Of a DNA stretch of 64,000 nt, positions 22,332 through 32,856 are shown piece after piece (position 1 is the first letter of the stretch; the number at the start of each line of letters is the position of its first letter). Source of the DNA: Bullera alba (lineage: Eukaryota; Basidiomycota; Tremellomycetes; Tremellales; Bulleraceae); the NCBI GenBank assembly GCA_001600095.1, contig BCIX01000007.1, positions 744,001-808,000 of the forward strand. The letters are read 5' to 3'. Below the pieces are notes generated by a model, which did not search any database, had not been told where the DNA came from, and saw only the letters and a list, made by a program, of their open reading frames with translations. A program made the position numbers and the translations under genes.

Positions 22332-23909
22332 TCGTGGCGCTTACACTAGCCTATTGGTCTGCGGGCAGGAGGAGCGTGATACTCGTGTAGCGTTTAGAAG
22401 ATATACATTGTTCTCATACATAGAAACTAGATGTATAGAGTTTGTCTCACACCAGGAGTACCATCGGTTGGCAGTCTCGCTGCAGATCATCCAGTGCCCG
22501 TATGTGCAGCTGAAACATGAGGCTATGGCCAGCTATCCGGCTTGCTCGAGAAAGGACATCTTTGATCGGCCAAATCGCCGAGCGAATACTTCGCGAAGTC
22601 GAACGACAACAGACCTCCACAGGCCACCTTGCTTATGGCCTTCTCGTCGCCTCGACTAACACTAAGTAGTCAGGTCGTCGTACGATGCGGCAAGTGACGG
22701 CTTCAATCATACGCGCTAGCTTCTGTCTTCGAGAACCCTCCCAGGGCGGAAAAAGCGGATCGATCTCATCGCCCTCACGAATTGGCAATGTGACACCCAG
22801 CGATCTGCGCTCTGTCCCTCTGGCTCTCTAGGCCCCGACCCCGGTGTGCCCTACACAATTCACCAGTGCTCGGACTACAGTATTGACTGACTCCTCGTAC
22901 CATGACAACGTGTAGCTAATAGGCTTCTAGCTCGAGTCCACTCCAGCCAGCTCCAGCCTCGAGGTGGACTCACTAGTTCACTCTTCGAATTCTCCGAACT
23001 AGGCACGGTGAGATGGGAATCAACGTGTTGTGATGATGCTAGCGGCACACGCCTCGTGTATGTGACGAGACCAGGCTCATCACCCCTAAGATGGGGAAGA
23101 GGACCTCTTTTGTCTGGACTGCTTCACGGCGGATCTATCGACACCCCTCGGTGTCACTATCGACTAGTCCACCTGACCATGCGGAACCCGGTGACTAGCG
23201 GTGATGATCTGGCGGGTATGGATTGCGTGGACAGTACGATGCCGACGGGAGTGAGTTCTTGAAGGACGTACCCTCTTGTGCTCCGTGTGTGGGATCAGCT
23301 CCAAATCCTCCGAGCCCCATCGCACCGTTGCAGCGTTGCATCACGCCTGATCAATCTCATCGTTGTTCCCTTCCTCTCATATAACTTGGACTCTGCGGCA
23401 TGTTTCGCATATACTCCACAAGTCATTCTATCCCCCTGTTCTCAAGCAAGTGTCTGATGTGACCGCGTCACCAATCACCCAGCTCATATACGTCCTTCCG
23501 ACAGACCGACAGACTCCGCCGTAAGTGATCCTACCTTTCATCTCGAGCCCCGTCAACATCACACCCATGCCCGATTGAAGTAGCAATTTGAAACGCCAGA
23601 GACGCATCGCACCCCGCTCCATCATCTCAGACTTCCAGCGGCGACGAATAAGAGACGAGAGAGAGAGGAAGATCGTACTGACTCTGGTAAAAGTACTCGA
23701 AATCCTAGTTGTTGATACCATCATCGCTTCCTTCGACTTATAAAATACATACTTCAGAGTCTCAGACCGTCAATCTAGGTAACAAGACAGGGCAGTCTAC
23801 AAGGAAGCACCAGACTATCCCACAGTACGTGTATACCCTTCCTTCTCTCTTTGCCCGACTGAAGATCTCGTTTCGCAGGAAGGAAAATCGAAACTGCGAT
23901 ATAGACACC
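22332..23909. other. 1.6-kb intergenic region before the GATA factor gene
   Basis: No gene supported. Small inverted repeats occur: GAGTCCAC/GTGGACTC with a 22-bp loop at 22934-22971, and GACACC/GGTGTC with a 4-bp loop at 23140-23155. The region may contain a long 5' leader of the GATA gene, as is common for fungal regulators. Confidence 0.35.
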
Positions 23910-24840
23910 ATGGCTCGTATCCGAACCATCGCTTTGACCTCTCAAAGAGCCAACACACCCCTCTCAACCAAAAACGGCTCTCTTCGCTCACCCACTAAAA
24001 CGTCCAAAGGGGCAAGGAAGTCCACAAATCGAACCAGACCTCCTCCCGCTCCAGGTCGATGTGCAAACTGCAAATGCGACGAGGTGAGTCTACTTCGCTC
24101 CGACATCTCACACGCGTAATCAGAGCTGACTCGCTATAGGAATCAGCTAAGATGTGGCGATTCAACGGGAATCAGAACAGAAGGCTCTGTTCGAAATGCG
24201 GGATCTACGTGAGTCCAGCATCTCCTCCACTTACTTGGCTGTCCTATTCATAGCCAGCAAAGCTGATAGCGTGACTCGTAGGAACGAGATCACGGGGGTA
24301 CACCGCGTCCCCTGACCCTGGACCACCCACCACCGTGGACGAGTCCGTCCATATCCTCCAGTGTGTCCAGTGATGACGATGAGGATGTGCGAGCCGCAGC
24401 TTCGGCGCTTCTAGGCCTCGGCGCTTTTGGAGCTAAGAACACAGTGAGTCAGCGTATCAGGGGCTTCTCCCTCGCTTGTATCGCACTTTGAAGGCAGCTG
24501 ACAGTACCAGACCAGGAAGACAGCTCCGACCAATAGACCGAAAGACAGAATATCATTGCCCGCCAGTCTTCCCGCCTTCATGTGTTCGCCAACAATCCCA
24601 TCGATCGTACCGCCTCCGGGAATGTACCGCCTCGAACACTCTCCAGTCCGTACCCCAGTCGTCGTTGAAAGTCGCAAGAGGCCTCCACCCATCACCATCC
24701 CTTCGAGAAGTCGATCTCGTTCGGCCAGCTCAAGCTTGTTGCAAACCCCACCGACAGCAGTGAGCTGCGCAGCCCCGAGGAGCAGGACGATTAAGACGGA
24801 GGGCGTGATGACCCCGGATGGGGCACCTTTTGAAGCTTGA
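23910..24840 (+). CDS. GATA-type zinc-finger transcription factor
   Basis: Exons 23910-24083, 24140-24208, 24282-24443 and 24511-24840 give 244 residues. The finger CANCKCDE-SAKMWRFNG ... LCSKCGIY has the C-x2-C ... C-x2-C pattern and W-R of GATA factors, followed by a basic/Pro-rich tail. The two introns flanking the second exon fall within and right after the finger, so one 23-codon exon carries half of it. Fungal GATA proteins regulate nitrogen, iron or light responses; which one applies is not visible. The C-terminal half is Ser/Arg/Pro-rich (SRSRSRSASS) and probably disordered. For exon 4 the acceptor at 24510 was preferred to the in-frame one at 24504, which is too close to the CTGAC branch site. 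Confidence 0.85.
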
Positions 24841-25155
24841 CATCCACGACGACGGGCGGACGTCAAACGGAGCAACAGATTGGTGTAGGGCTTGAGCTTG
24901 AACAACGAGCTTCGGGCTGGTCCCTGATTTGAGACCAGGCTGTCGATCAGCAAGGTAACGCAACGTGTATATCAGCAATATAGAGCATCGGGATCTGTCG
25001 GGCATCATAGAGTTGTGGGGTGATTGTAGGCTAGGTGGAGGAAGACAGGGCAAAGGTGTGAAAAGGGAGTGAGATGGAACAGTCAAATCAGCTTCTCTTG
25101 CATATACTGTCAGCGTCATGTCACCGTCTCGACTGCGTGCCCATAGAGTCTGTGT

Positions 25156-26286
25156 TCATCCGATCATATCTCGCTTTCTACCCCTAAACCGAACTGCGAC
25201 AAGTCAGCACAAATCGCTTGTGAAGGGGACAACTTCGCACCTTCTTTCAGTTTGAGCTGTATTGGCTTCCACTTCTTCTCCCCCAGGGTTTTTGAGTACG
25301 CCTCCAGCACCCCAGCGTAGAGGTTCTCCGATTGAGGATGCGTCGAGATGAACGCGCGTTCTAGGACGTAGAGGTCGACAGCAAAGTTCTCCGCGTACTG
25401 AGCAGTGCTGCACAATCCGAAGTCGATCAAAACCTGATTATCAGCATAGACTCCTTGTGAAGGACCCACGATTTCGAATGGCTCATTGGCCTCAGGCGTT
25501 AGACGGACCATCATGTTGCTGGTGGTGAGGTCGCCGTGGATTGTATTTGTGGCGTGAAGCTTGGCCAGTGCGGTACCGATTGCGCTCATCAGGCGTTCTA
25601 CGAGGTGTCAGTTGGGTTATAGTCGCTGCAATCGAGGTGGCCGACATCGATTGCGGGTTGCAAAAACCCCGACCAATGAGCAAGTCAAGGGGCGCCGTCT
25701 CGAGCTCACCCTTGGTCACACCCAACTTCTCCAAAGCTTCCATACCTTCACTGGGCTCCAAGTCTTCTTCCACCTGAACCTCCCCACTTTGCTCTACTTC
25801 GCCAGCCTCAACCTCGACCTCTTCATCGACTTCGACCTCCAACTCGCCCTCTGCCCCTCCACCAAGAACCTCCCTTATCGACCACCCTTCGACCTTTTCC
25901 ATACCCAGCACTCCTGACGTCTCATCCACCCATATTATCTTGGGCACCGTGATCCCCGCTTTTGAACACCTCGCCAGCGCACGAGCCTCGAACGATAGTC
26001 GCGACTTGGTTAGCGATTGGTCCAGTGTCGGATGTCGGTATTGCTTGGAAAAGCGGTGTTTCAAAATGACATCGAGACTTCCATGAGGGGTAGATGGACC
26101 AGGCTGGGAGTCAGAGGATGGTGGCCAGTACACTGCGGGAGGGGGAAAGAATGTGGATGTAGAGTAGACTTTCTGAAGATGTCAGTAAGGTCACAGAACA
26201 AATGGACTCACGGCTTCGGCTCCCTGTTTGATCAGGGTGGCTCCGTCGAGAAGAATCTTGGAGCTCGATGCCACAGGACTGGCCAT
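25156..26286 (-). CDS. BUD32-like EKC/KEOPS complex kinase
   Basis: Four exons (26286-26212, 26172-25710, 25597-25241, 25193-25156) give 310 residues. Diagnostic features are LIKQGAEA near the N-terminus, the catalytic loop IHGDLTTSNM, the metal-binding LIDFGL, YVLERAF, and the C-terminal RFRGRKRDMIG tail typical of Bud32/PRPK. Bud32 is the atypical kinase/ATPase of the KEOPS complex that makes the t6A modification at position 37 of ANN-decoding tRNAs. Compared with the usual length of about 250 residues this protein carries a Glu/Gly-rich acidic insert (about residues 115-160) between VEGWSIREVLGGG and the LEKLGVT segment. Confidence 0.92.
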
Positions 26287-26672
26287 GATGAATTGTATCT
26301 AACACGATGCTGTGTACGAGTGTGACTGAACTTTACAACATCCTCAGAAGTCGAATCCAGCGGACCAACAGCGGACCGACAGAGCAGCGAGAGATCGAGG
26401 ACTGCTAATCTTGAGCGGCGTCCGCCGCACAGCGTACCTGCTAGCTAGCTATACCTATGGCTGGGCTGGGCTCCGCCTCGTAGTAGCATAGATGCAGTGG
26501 CCTATGGCTATGAACGTGCCCGCGGGAAGACGTACTTAGACAGCCCTACTTCATACCTCTCAACAAGATCTGCAAATCGCTAAATCGCTATATATACGAT
26601 CCCATGTCCTGGCTCACTATCGCCGGCACTCCATCGCGGCAGGAGAACGTTGCGATGACATGTAGACCTCAC
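26287..26672. other. Promoter of BUD32 and 3' end of the GNAT gene
   Basis: 386 bp with a TATATATA run near 26589. No gene seen. Confidence 0.4.
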
Positions 26673-27682
26673 CTAGATGTTGGTGCAGCGCTTTGTCGTA
26701 TCCACAGGCTCCCTTGCAGCCATCTCGCTCAACCTCTCCCTTCCGCCCTTGTTCCAATCCTCCACAGTCATACTGCTCAACCAGAGATCCTGGCTCTGAT
26801 TCTGTTTCTCCCACGGCTTCTTCTTATGCTCTGGCACAACCCCGCCCAGATTCCTGCAAATCCCTTCGGGCTTGAAGCCAAACCTCAGAGCGACGCCCTG
26901 CGAGACTTTGTGCCAGGTTAATGCGTCGTATTGCACTCTGAGCATGTGCGCCTCGTCGAACAGGAACGAGAGGATGAGGTGCATTGCGTGGGAGTTGACG
27001 TGCGTGCGGTGGTACTTGGGATGTATGTTGATGAGTCCGAACAACACGTGCTAGAGAGCGTCCAGTTATCAGTATCATGCAACGTGGATCAGTGCCAGTA
27101 CTCACCTTGTCATCGTTGAGATCGACAAGGCCGTACACCCCGGCGAAACAGTCCAACCCGGCGGCTTCACGCTGCTTGTCGATCACCGCGAGCAAGAGGC
27201 AATTTGGATCAGCACGGAAGTACTCGATGTCCTCTAAGGCCGATGATCGAGTATCATACGGTCCCAAGTCTCCAAGCACGTCCCATGATTCCCTTGGAAG
27301 TGACATGAAGCCGTCGAGGTGATGTAGTGGCTATTCATTGGCTATCAGCGTGTGCGATCACCCCATAAAGTAGAGCCTGACTCACGACCAGTGGTTCCAG
27401 CCTCACGGCGATGGTCTGGAGGACATGAAACGGGAGCTTGGAGTTGATGTCATACAGCTCCAAAGGGGTAGCGCTGTTCAGAGTGTCAGGAGCGGCCGGC
27501 GGCAGCCAGAGATTCAGTACCGATCCCGGTGTGGAGGGTATCGTCTTGGGTGTCGACTGTCCGGTCTTCTCGCCGGTGAGGCCGAAGTAATCGGGGGTTG
27601 GGTCGAGTTTGGACAGGACGAGCCCGTTGACGTCTTTCTTGCTCCCCACGTGGAGGAGATTGACTGTATCTCTTGGCAACAT
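26673..27682 (-). CDS. GNAT-family N-acetyltransferase (RimJ/RimL-like)
   Basis: Exons 27682-27386, 27330-27106 and 27050-26673 give 299 residues. The core has the GNAT fold signature: strand beta-4 (CFAGVYGLVDLND), then INIHPKYHRTHVNSHAMHLI matching the acetyl-CoA-binding segment region, and VALRFGFKPEGICRN, the GF-x2-EG-x3 motif of RimJ/RimL-type enzymes. The loop lacks the usual R/Q-G-x-G/A glycines, reading HRTHVNS, as seen in several fungal RimJ-like proteins. It should transfer acetyl from acetyl-CoA to an amine; the substrate is unknown. Confidence 0.8.
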
Positions 27683-28050
27683 CGGTGTAGGTCAATGTAC
27701 GGTCAGTCCGAGGCGGAAATTGGGTCTTATTGGTGACGACTTGGGCAGGGGAGGAGTCTTTAGTCAGACCACCCCTTATGACCAAGACAGCTATACTACA
27801 CCTCCTTCCATTCCCTTCCACATGGAAAACTGACACTCATTCTCCTTTGGCGATCTGTTGAAACGTTTCAACCCCTTCACCATTTGGACGCGAAGGCTAT
27901 AGGGGGTAAGTAGTGTCAGAGTAGGGGGGAGCGGCGAGTGTGATACATGGTAGTTTGGATGCAGGGTATAGTGTATGCTACAGATTGATGATGTTGGCAG
28001 TTGACAAGAGTTGTTGTTGATGTCGAGCGGCGCGTAGATTCTTGCAGTAA

Positions 28051-29413
28051 CTATGAGTTGGACCACCGCATGACGCCTTCCCAGACGGCGAGAGCAGCTG
28101 CGTTGGTGGGGAAAGCTCTCAATACAACGGGGACGAAGCCCTGTAGAAGTCAGCCAAGAAACTGCAGTGAGATAACTCACCCTGTAAAAGTTCTTGACCC
28201 GGGCTATCGAGTTCCAAGACCAATTCTTCTTCGGATCATACATCTCCCACCAGGTCTTCTTGTATGCGTCCACGACGCCGTGATACCGGGGCTTCTTGAG
28301 GTCATCCACGAGAATCCGGTTCTTCACATTATCAAGCGCTATTCAAATGAGCATTTTGACTACTGCTTCTCACTCACGAAGCGCAGTGAACCAATACATG
28401 TTTGAGGCGATACCTCCTGCGAGAAAGTTGGCAGCCGGTGTGGACATTTGCCAACTCGTCCCATCCCAGCTCTTGAACAATCGATTGAAGATCTCGAAGC
28501 CTATCGTCAGTCCTATCTCGATAACATTTGGACTCACCTCCGAACATTGCAGCAAAACATGATCTATAGATAAAACTCGCGCCAACTCCCTTCCACATCC
28601 CTGTGACACCTTGCTCTGCAACCGTTTTCCTTATCACGTCGATTGGGCCAGCGAATTGCTTTGGAACATGGTCGGGCTGGATCATCTGCATTTGCAGCTT
28701 GCACTTGATGAGCTCTGTCGGGTGGGCTATGAGACAACTGATCGGTCAGCGGAGTACTCAAGATGCTGACTCACTTTGTCCAACCGGCCATTGCTCCAGC
28801 AACTGTATGGCCCATGAGAGACAACCTGGGCGTCTCAGACGTCCGCTCTGAGAATCCATTGGCGGCGAGGAAGGCACGATAGTTATGCAGACTACCGTAA
28901 GCGATTGTCCCGCTTCTCTCACCCACCTGCCCATCAAGATCGAATCCGTTATACCCCACGATATGGCCGGTATTGAAGCGCCCTTGTACAATGCCCGCGG
29001 TCCCTGGACATTAGCCGATGCCAGCCTTTTGGACTCACCTCCTTGCTGACTGTTGACTTGAAGCAAGTCCATGCTCCAGCGAACGTGCCCGGCGGAGAGC
29101 ATTGTACTTCCATCAGCCTAGCCCCTCGTATCTCACTTACATCGAGTCTGACAAGGGTCAGCATGATGTCGCACAATGGACTGTGCAACTCACTTTGATC
29201 GTATCAAATGGATGACCGACAACCAGCTTTGTCCACCTGCCCATCAGCAACTGCTTACAAGGTGGAGACGTACCCAGATGCGATACCAGCCGCGAAACCG
29301 ATAAACGCCTTGTGTTGTTTCGGCGGCTCCGGTGATATCTCCGGTATCTCTGGCTCGTCCGATAACATCCCTACTTCCGTATACGCCGTCTTGTCCGGCG
29401 GACGGGTAGGCAT
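28051..29413 (-). CDS. Mitochondrial carrier family (SLC25) protein
   Basis: Ten exons join in phase to 340 residues: 29413-29274, 29236-29194, 29147-29141, 29106-29039, 29003-28927, 28891-28775, 28737-28538, 28500-28378, 28338-28181, 28140-28051. Three carrier signatures are visible: HPFDTIKTRLQ, HPTELIKCKLQ and LPLDNVKNRI, each closing one of three repeats. The carrier lies in the mitochondrial inner membrane. Overall it resembles the carnitine/basic amino acid subgroup, but the substrate cannot be fixed. Exon 3 is only 7 nt (ACTCGAT) and encodes the TRL of KTRLQ; leaving it out breaks the frame and the signature. Confidence 0.9.
29141..29147 (-). other. 7-nt coding microexon of the mitochondrial carrier
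   Basis: ACTCGAT on the minus strand lies between a 46-nt GTGAGT...CTGAC...CAG intron and a 34-nt GTAAGT...AAG intron. It supplies the bases that turn DTIK plus Q into DTIKTRLQ, the first carrier signature. Confidence 0.82.
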
Positions 29414-29780
29414 CGAGAGCAGGTTCAGATAGGTACAAAGTACAGTGATTGTGTATAAGATGCAAGACTACGAGGACGATGACCGAGATGACCTTGTTAA
29501 TTTTGGAAATCGATGCGAATGCGATATGCTTCAGATCCAGGCACGGCCCGACCGAGATGACGAAACAGAACACCCGATCGGATAAAAGACTTCTGCGCAC
29601 GATCTGTTCTACTCAGTGCTCTACATTTCCATGCTGTTCTAATCGAAAGGCTGTGACAGTCAGACATACACTGTGCAAGTCCATAATAGCACGCAACATA
29701 TCGACCAGGAGGATCTCCTTGTATACCAAGCCATGCTCCCGTCTTCTCAACAAGATCCCTTCATCGGCTCCGAGTTCTGA

Positions 29781-30563
29781 CTATACGGACTGTCGAGGCG
29801 GGAGATTGTGTTGAGAAATAGGGGAGGAGTGGGTTTTATGGCCTTGAGGGGTACGACCCGTAGGATACGATGATGTATGAGTTATTGATCCCGGTGAATC
29901 GAGTGTGATCATGCAGCGACGATGTTTGGGCACGCGGACGATATGGGCTTTCGGAGGGGGTCTTCGCTTGCGCCTGATCGGGCTAGAGTCCTGTGATTCG
30001 GAGTCTGCGGATAGCTCAGTGATGACTTGTTCTCCGCGGGGTGTATGAGTGATGCGGTCGACGGGACGGTTGACGATCCTGGCGAGATAGTTGTTTGTGG
30101 GTAGGCGCAGCTGGGAGAGAGCGCTCCCGCTGGACTCGGATGCGCTGGATAGTGGTGTAAGAGGGGAGTCCTCGTCGGAATACCCGCAGACAGTGTCACC
30201 GTCGGAGTCGACCTCTTTCTCATGCTTTGGGGGTACCCTGATTGTGACCACTAGTGAGGATTGAGTTCTCTTTGGAAATGGTCGTCTCGACCTCGGAATC
30301 TCCTTCTCTCCTTGCTCGGGCCTGCTGGAGTGCTTGCCTTCGATGCGTATCTCCTCTCCGGTCTCCATCGCCGAGTGTCTCCCATTATTCGATCCCTCCT
30401 CGGCCGATGCACCCTTCCAGCCTTTCTCCTCTTTCCGTCTGACTACTTCGTCCACCGTGACTTCCGCCGAGACGATCTCTGCCTCACCTACCGGTCCCGT
30501 CACCTCGGCTTGGTATCGGCGGATCCCTGTGTCTTCCCGCTCCATCCAAGATGCTACCGGCAT
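29781..30563 (-). CDS. Hypothetical low-complexity protein
   Basis: An open frame of about 260 codons from ATG 30563 to 29781. It is Arg-, Glu-, Ser- and Pro-rich, with SPLTPLSSASESS and a basic patch SSPIRRKRRPPPKAH. No domain is recognised. Upstream exons may exist: the frame is open to a TTG at 30587 and splice-like signals occur near 30640-30700, so the N-terminus is uncertain. Confidence 0.45.
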   Translation of the reverse strand: MPVASWMEREDTGIRRYQAEVTGPVGEAEIVSAEVTVDEVVRRKEEKGWKGASAEEGSNNGRHSAMETGEEIRIEGKHSSRPEQGEKEIPRSRRPFPKRTQSSLVVTIRVPPKHEKEVDSDGDTVCGYSDEDSPLTPLSSASESSGSALSQLRLPTNNYLARIVNRPVDRITHTPRGEQVITELSADSESQDSSPIRRKRRPPPKAHIVRVPKHRRCMITLDSPGSITHTSSYPTGRTPQGHKTHSSPISQHNLPPRQSV

Positions 30564-30910
30564 TCTGGGTCTATGTTGGGCCTTCAAAGCACAAGATTTA
30601 GGTCAATAGCTGCATCGGATTTCGAGGGCGGCGACAGAGAGCTGTGAAATGACCTCTATACAACCACCAGATGACTACGGAGAGGCTGGGTCAGATGGAG
30701 GAGCGATCATGTGCGACTATCACTGATCAGCAGTCACAAAGGAGGCATACCTTTCAAGTCTGCGATTTTAGTCTGTCGTCGTTCAGTGTGTTCCAGAACC
30801 AAAACACACTGCATGTGTTATACTAGGCTACAGGGCACCATTATTTCGCTTGACCTTCTTCGGGGTTGGGAACCGCCGGAGTTGGCGATAAGCGGCCACC
30901 ATGTTGAACG
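30564..30910. other. Short intergenic region
   Basis: About 350 bp between two minus-strand genes. It may hold an undetected 5' exon of the hypothetical gene at 29781-30563. Confidence 0.3.
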
Positions 30911-31965
30911 TTACGTTCCATCCCAATCGGTTGGGGAAAGTTGGGCTCTCCACGACTGAACGTGGGAAATTCTCCTTGCCTTTACCTTTGGGGAAAAAGC
31001 GACAATCGGGTTAACTCTGAACGGGGCGGGATCCGAAGCCGGAATCGCGTCGTTGAGGTCAAAGACATTTCTCGCGTCGAACACTTGCCCGGATGGCCTA
31101 CACATCGTCAGCACATGTACAGACATTATCACTGCATGCTATTGCTCACAGTTTCTCTCCCGGCTCATCTGCCTTGAGGCTCGCCGATTCGCCCGCGTCT
31201 GCGGTAGCCGTGAAAGAGATATCAGGGAAGAGGCTCTTTCTACACAGAGTCAGCACAAATCCGCGCTTTAGATACAGATGACTTACGGACAGATGCTCCT
31301 GTTGAACCCGTCGACTTGGTTGACTTGCTCTTCGATATGCTTTAATAAGTTCAAGGCCTTTTCGGCCTCCATTCCGATGGGATGCCCAGATGTGGTGAAC
31401 GTATTGTACTTGGAGTCTTCAGAAACCGAGAGAAAGTCGGTCACCAACTTGAGGGGGATAGCCAGTTGCTAAGATGATAATTGTCAGTACAGTCCTCCTA
31501 GCCGATGACGGTACTCACCAAGGGCTCGAGCTCTTCGGCCCCGTCCGGGTCCTCAGACACCTCGGAGGCGTCAAGGATGAATCCTTCACCTCCCGCCTCT
31601 CCACGTCGCTCAGACTTGCACTTTGTCGCGTCGAAGTTCCCGGCCCACAACTTGCTTTGTTCCAGGACCTTGATCATTCTGTTCAATCAGCAAGACCCAA
31701 AGCCATTCACTCACTCGACCACGTCTTGCATGTCCTGGGTTAAATCCAAGTTGTCGAAGTCTTCCTGGAATGACTTGGGGACGACCCTCTTCTTTGGTGT
31801 AGTTTTCCGACAAGCCATGGCCTGTAAAGACTTGGGGACAACCCTCTTCTTTGGTGTAGTGTTCTGACAAGCCACGGCCTGGAAAGGCTTGGGGACAACC
31901 CTCTTCTTTGGTCTAGTGTTCTGACAAGCCATGGCCAACAGCCGGTATCTCCATCGCTGCTCCAA
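30911..31965 (-). CDS. Multi-exon protein of unknown function that begins in a 19-residue repeat array
   Basis: Exons ending/starting at about 31965-31715, 31678-31519, 31468-31287, 31239-31150 and 31097-30911 join in consistent phase with canonical introns (36, 50, 47, 52 nt). The N-terminal part is a tandem repeat built on TPKKRVVPK (see repeat feature). It is followed by an acidic helical region (DLTQDMQDVVEMIKVLEQ) and a C-terminal part (LKHIEEQVNQVDGFNRSICP, FDARNVFDLNDA). I recognise no family. The true start is unclear: the frame is open only to a TAA near 32040, and a Helitron-derived fragment lies immediately upstream on the same strand. It may be a host gene whose 5' half was replaced, or a chimeric Helitron-gene transcript. 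Confidence 0.5.
31772..31936 (-). repeat. 57-bp (19-residue) tandem repeat, nearly three copies
   Basis: Units at 31772-31828, 31829-31885 and 31886-31936 differ by only a few substitutions. On the minus strand each encodes A-M/V-A-C-x2-T-x-PKKRVVPK-x2-Q. The PKKRVVPK core is basic and resembles a nuclear-localisation signal. The period is a multiple of three, so copy number can change without breaking the frame. Confidence 0.9.
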
Positions 31966-32500
31966 CTTTGTTGTAACAGGCCGCGATGTATCTTTGTACC
32001 TTGGGCGCGGAATCGTCGGCCCGAATGTCGTACTTTAACTTCTTTGACATGCTGGATGAGGCCGTATGACAGATCGGATGCTAACCCAGTCTTGGTCATG
32101 TACTTTGTCATGTAATGGACCATGGCGAGGACGCCAAAACCGGTAAACAAGAGTCGGATGTCCGAGTTGCCTCCGTTCAGGGTTGTAATGTCGGGATTGT
32201 GACCATTGACGTTGGCGTCGCGTCGACGGATATTGGTCTGTCCAAATTCAGTGTCGATGTTGGTGTCCCAGACGAGGGGAGGAGGACAGTCGTATCGACA
32301 ACCTGTTCCCTTCTTCGTCAATGACTTCGTGTGACCATGACGTTGGGTCTCCTCGCCGATCTACTTCGTCAGCTCGGTCACAGTAAGGCACGTACGAGTT
32401 TTCGGCGAATCTCATTGCTTTCCTCAAGCTCCTCAGACGTTTCATCGAGCTTCGCTGGCTCTCTCAGGGCTGGATGGGATTGAAGTGATTGAAGCTGCAT
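31946..32500 (-). mobile_element. Helitron-like Rep/helicase N-terminal fragment
   Basis: From an ATG at 32500 an exon (32500-32396) joins through a 35-nt intron to 32360 onward. The product contains HGHTKSLTKKGTGCRYDCPPPLV, then HNPDITTLNGGNSDIRLL and HYMTKYMTKTG. This order (His/Cys/CR-x-FP-like element, N-P-x-L-x2-LN-x-N-DI and the Y-x3-KYMTK stretch) is that of the Helitron_like_N domain of rolling-circle transposons. A further optional 34-nt intron would continue into KKLKYDIRADDSAPKVQRYI. The helicase half is missing and the fragment ends where the 19-residue repeat array starts, so it is a truncated copy. Confidence 0.65.
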
Positions 32501-32856
32501 CTTGAGTTTGATTTTCGATCCCAGCCTCCACTGTGTGCTAAAGCCACAGGCAGGAGTGTAACTGGGAGTTTGAGGAAGGATGGGGTGGTGCAAGAGTGTT
32601 GAAAACAGGAGGACCAGATGTTAACCAGATGCGAACCAATGAGAAGAACCTCTTAAGAACCTGGGAACCCATATAGGCGAGATGCCCCCGGGCCTGCGCT
32701 GCGTTGCTAGGCGGGGATTCTTCAATCTCCGCTGTTGAGATCGGCGCCGCCTCCACTTTCGATCTCCGTGCTCCGATGGCAACAGCTTCTGACTTTTTGC
32801 TCCATGTCCAATCTCCATATCTCCCCTAAACCAGCAGCACGCCCAGATCGACACAT

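Noticed and set aside
22934..23155. Short inverted repeats as regulatory hairpins or terminators
   Set aside because: Stems of 6-8 bp are expected by chance in 1.6 kb of intergenic DNA.
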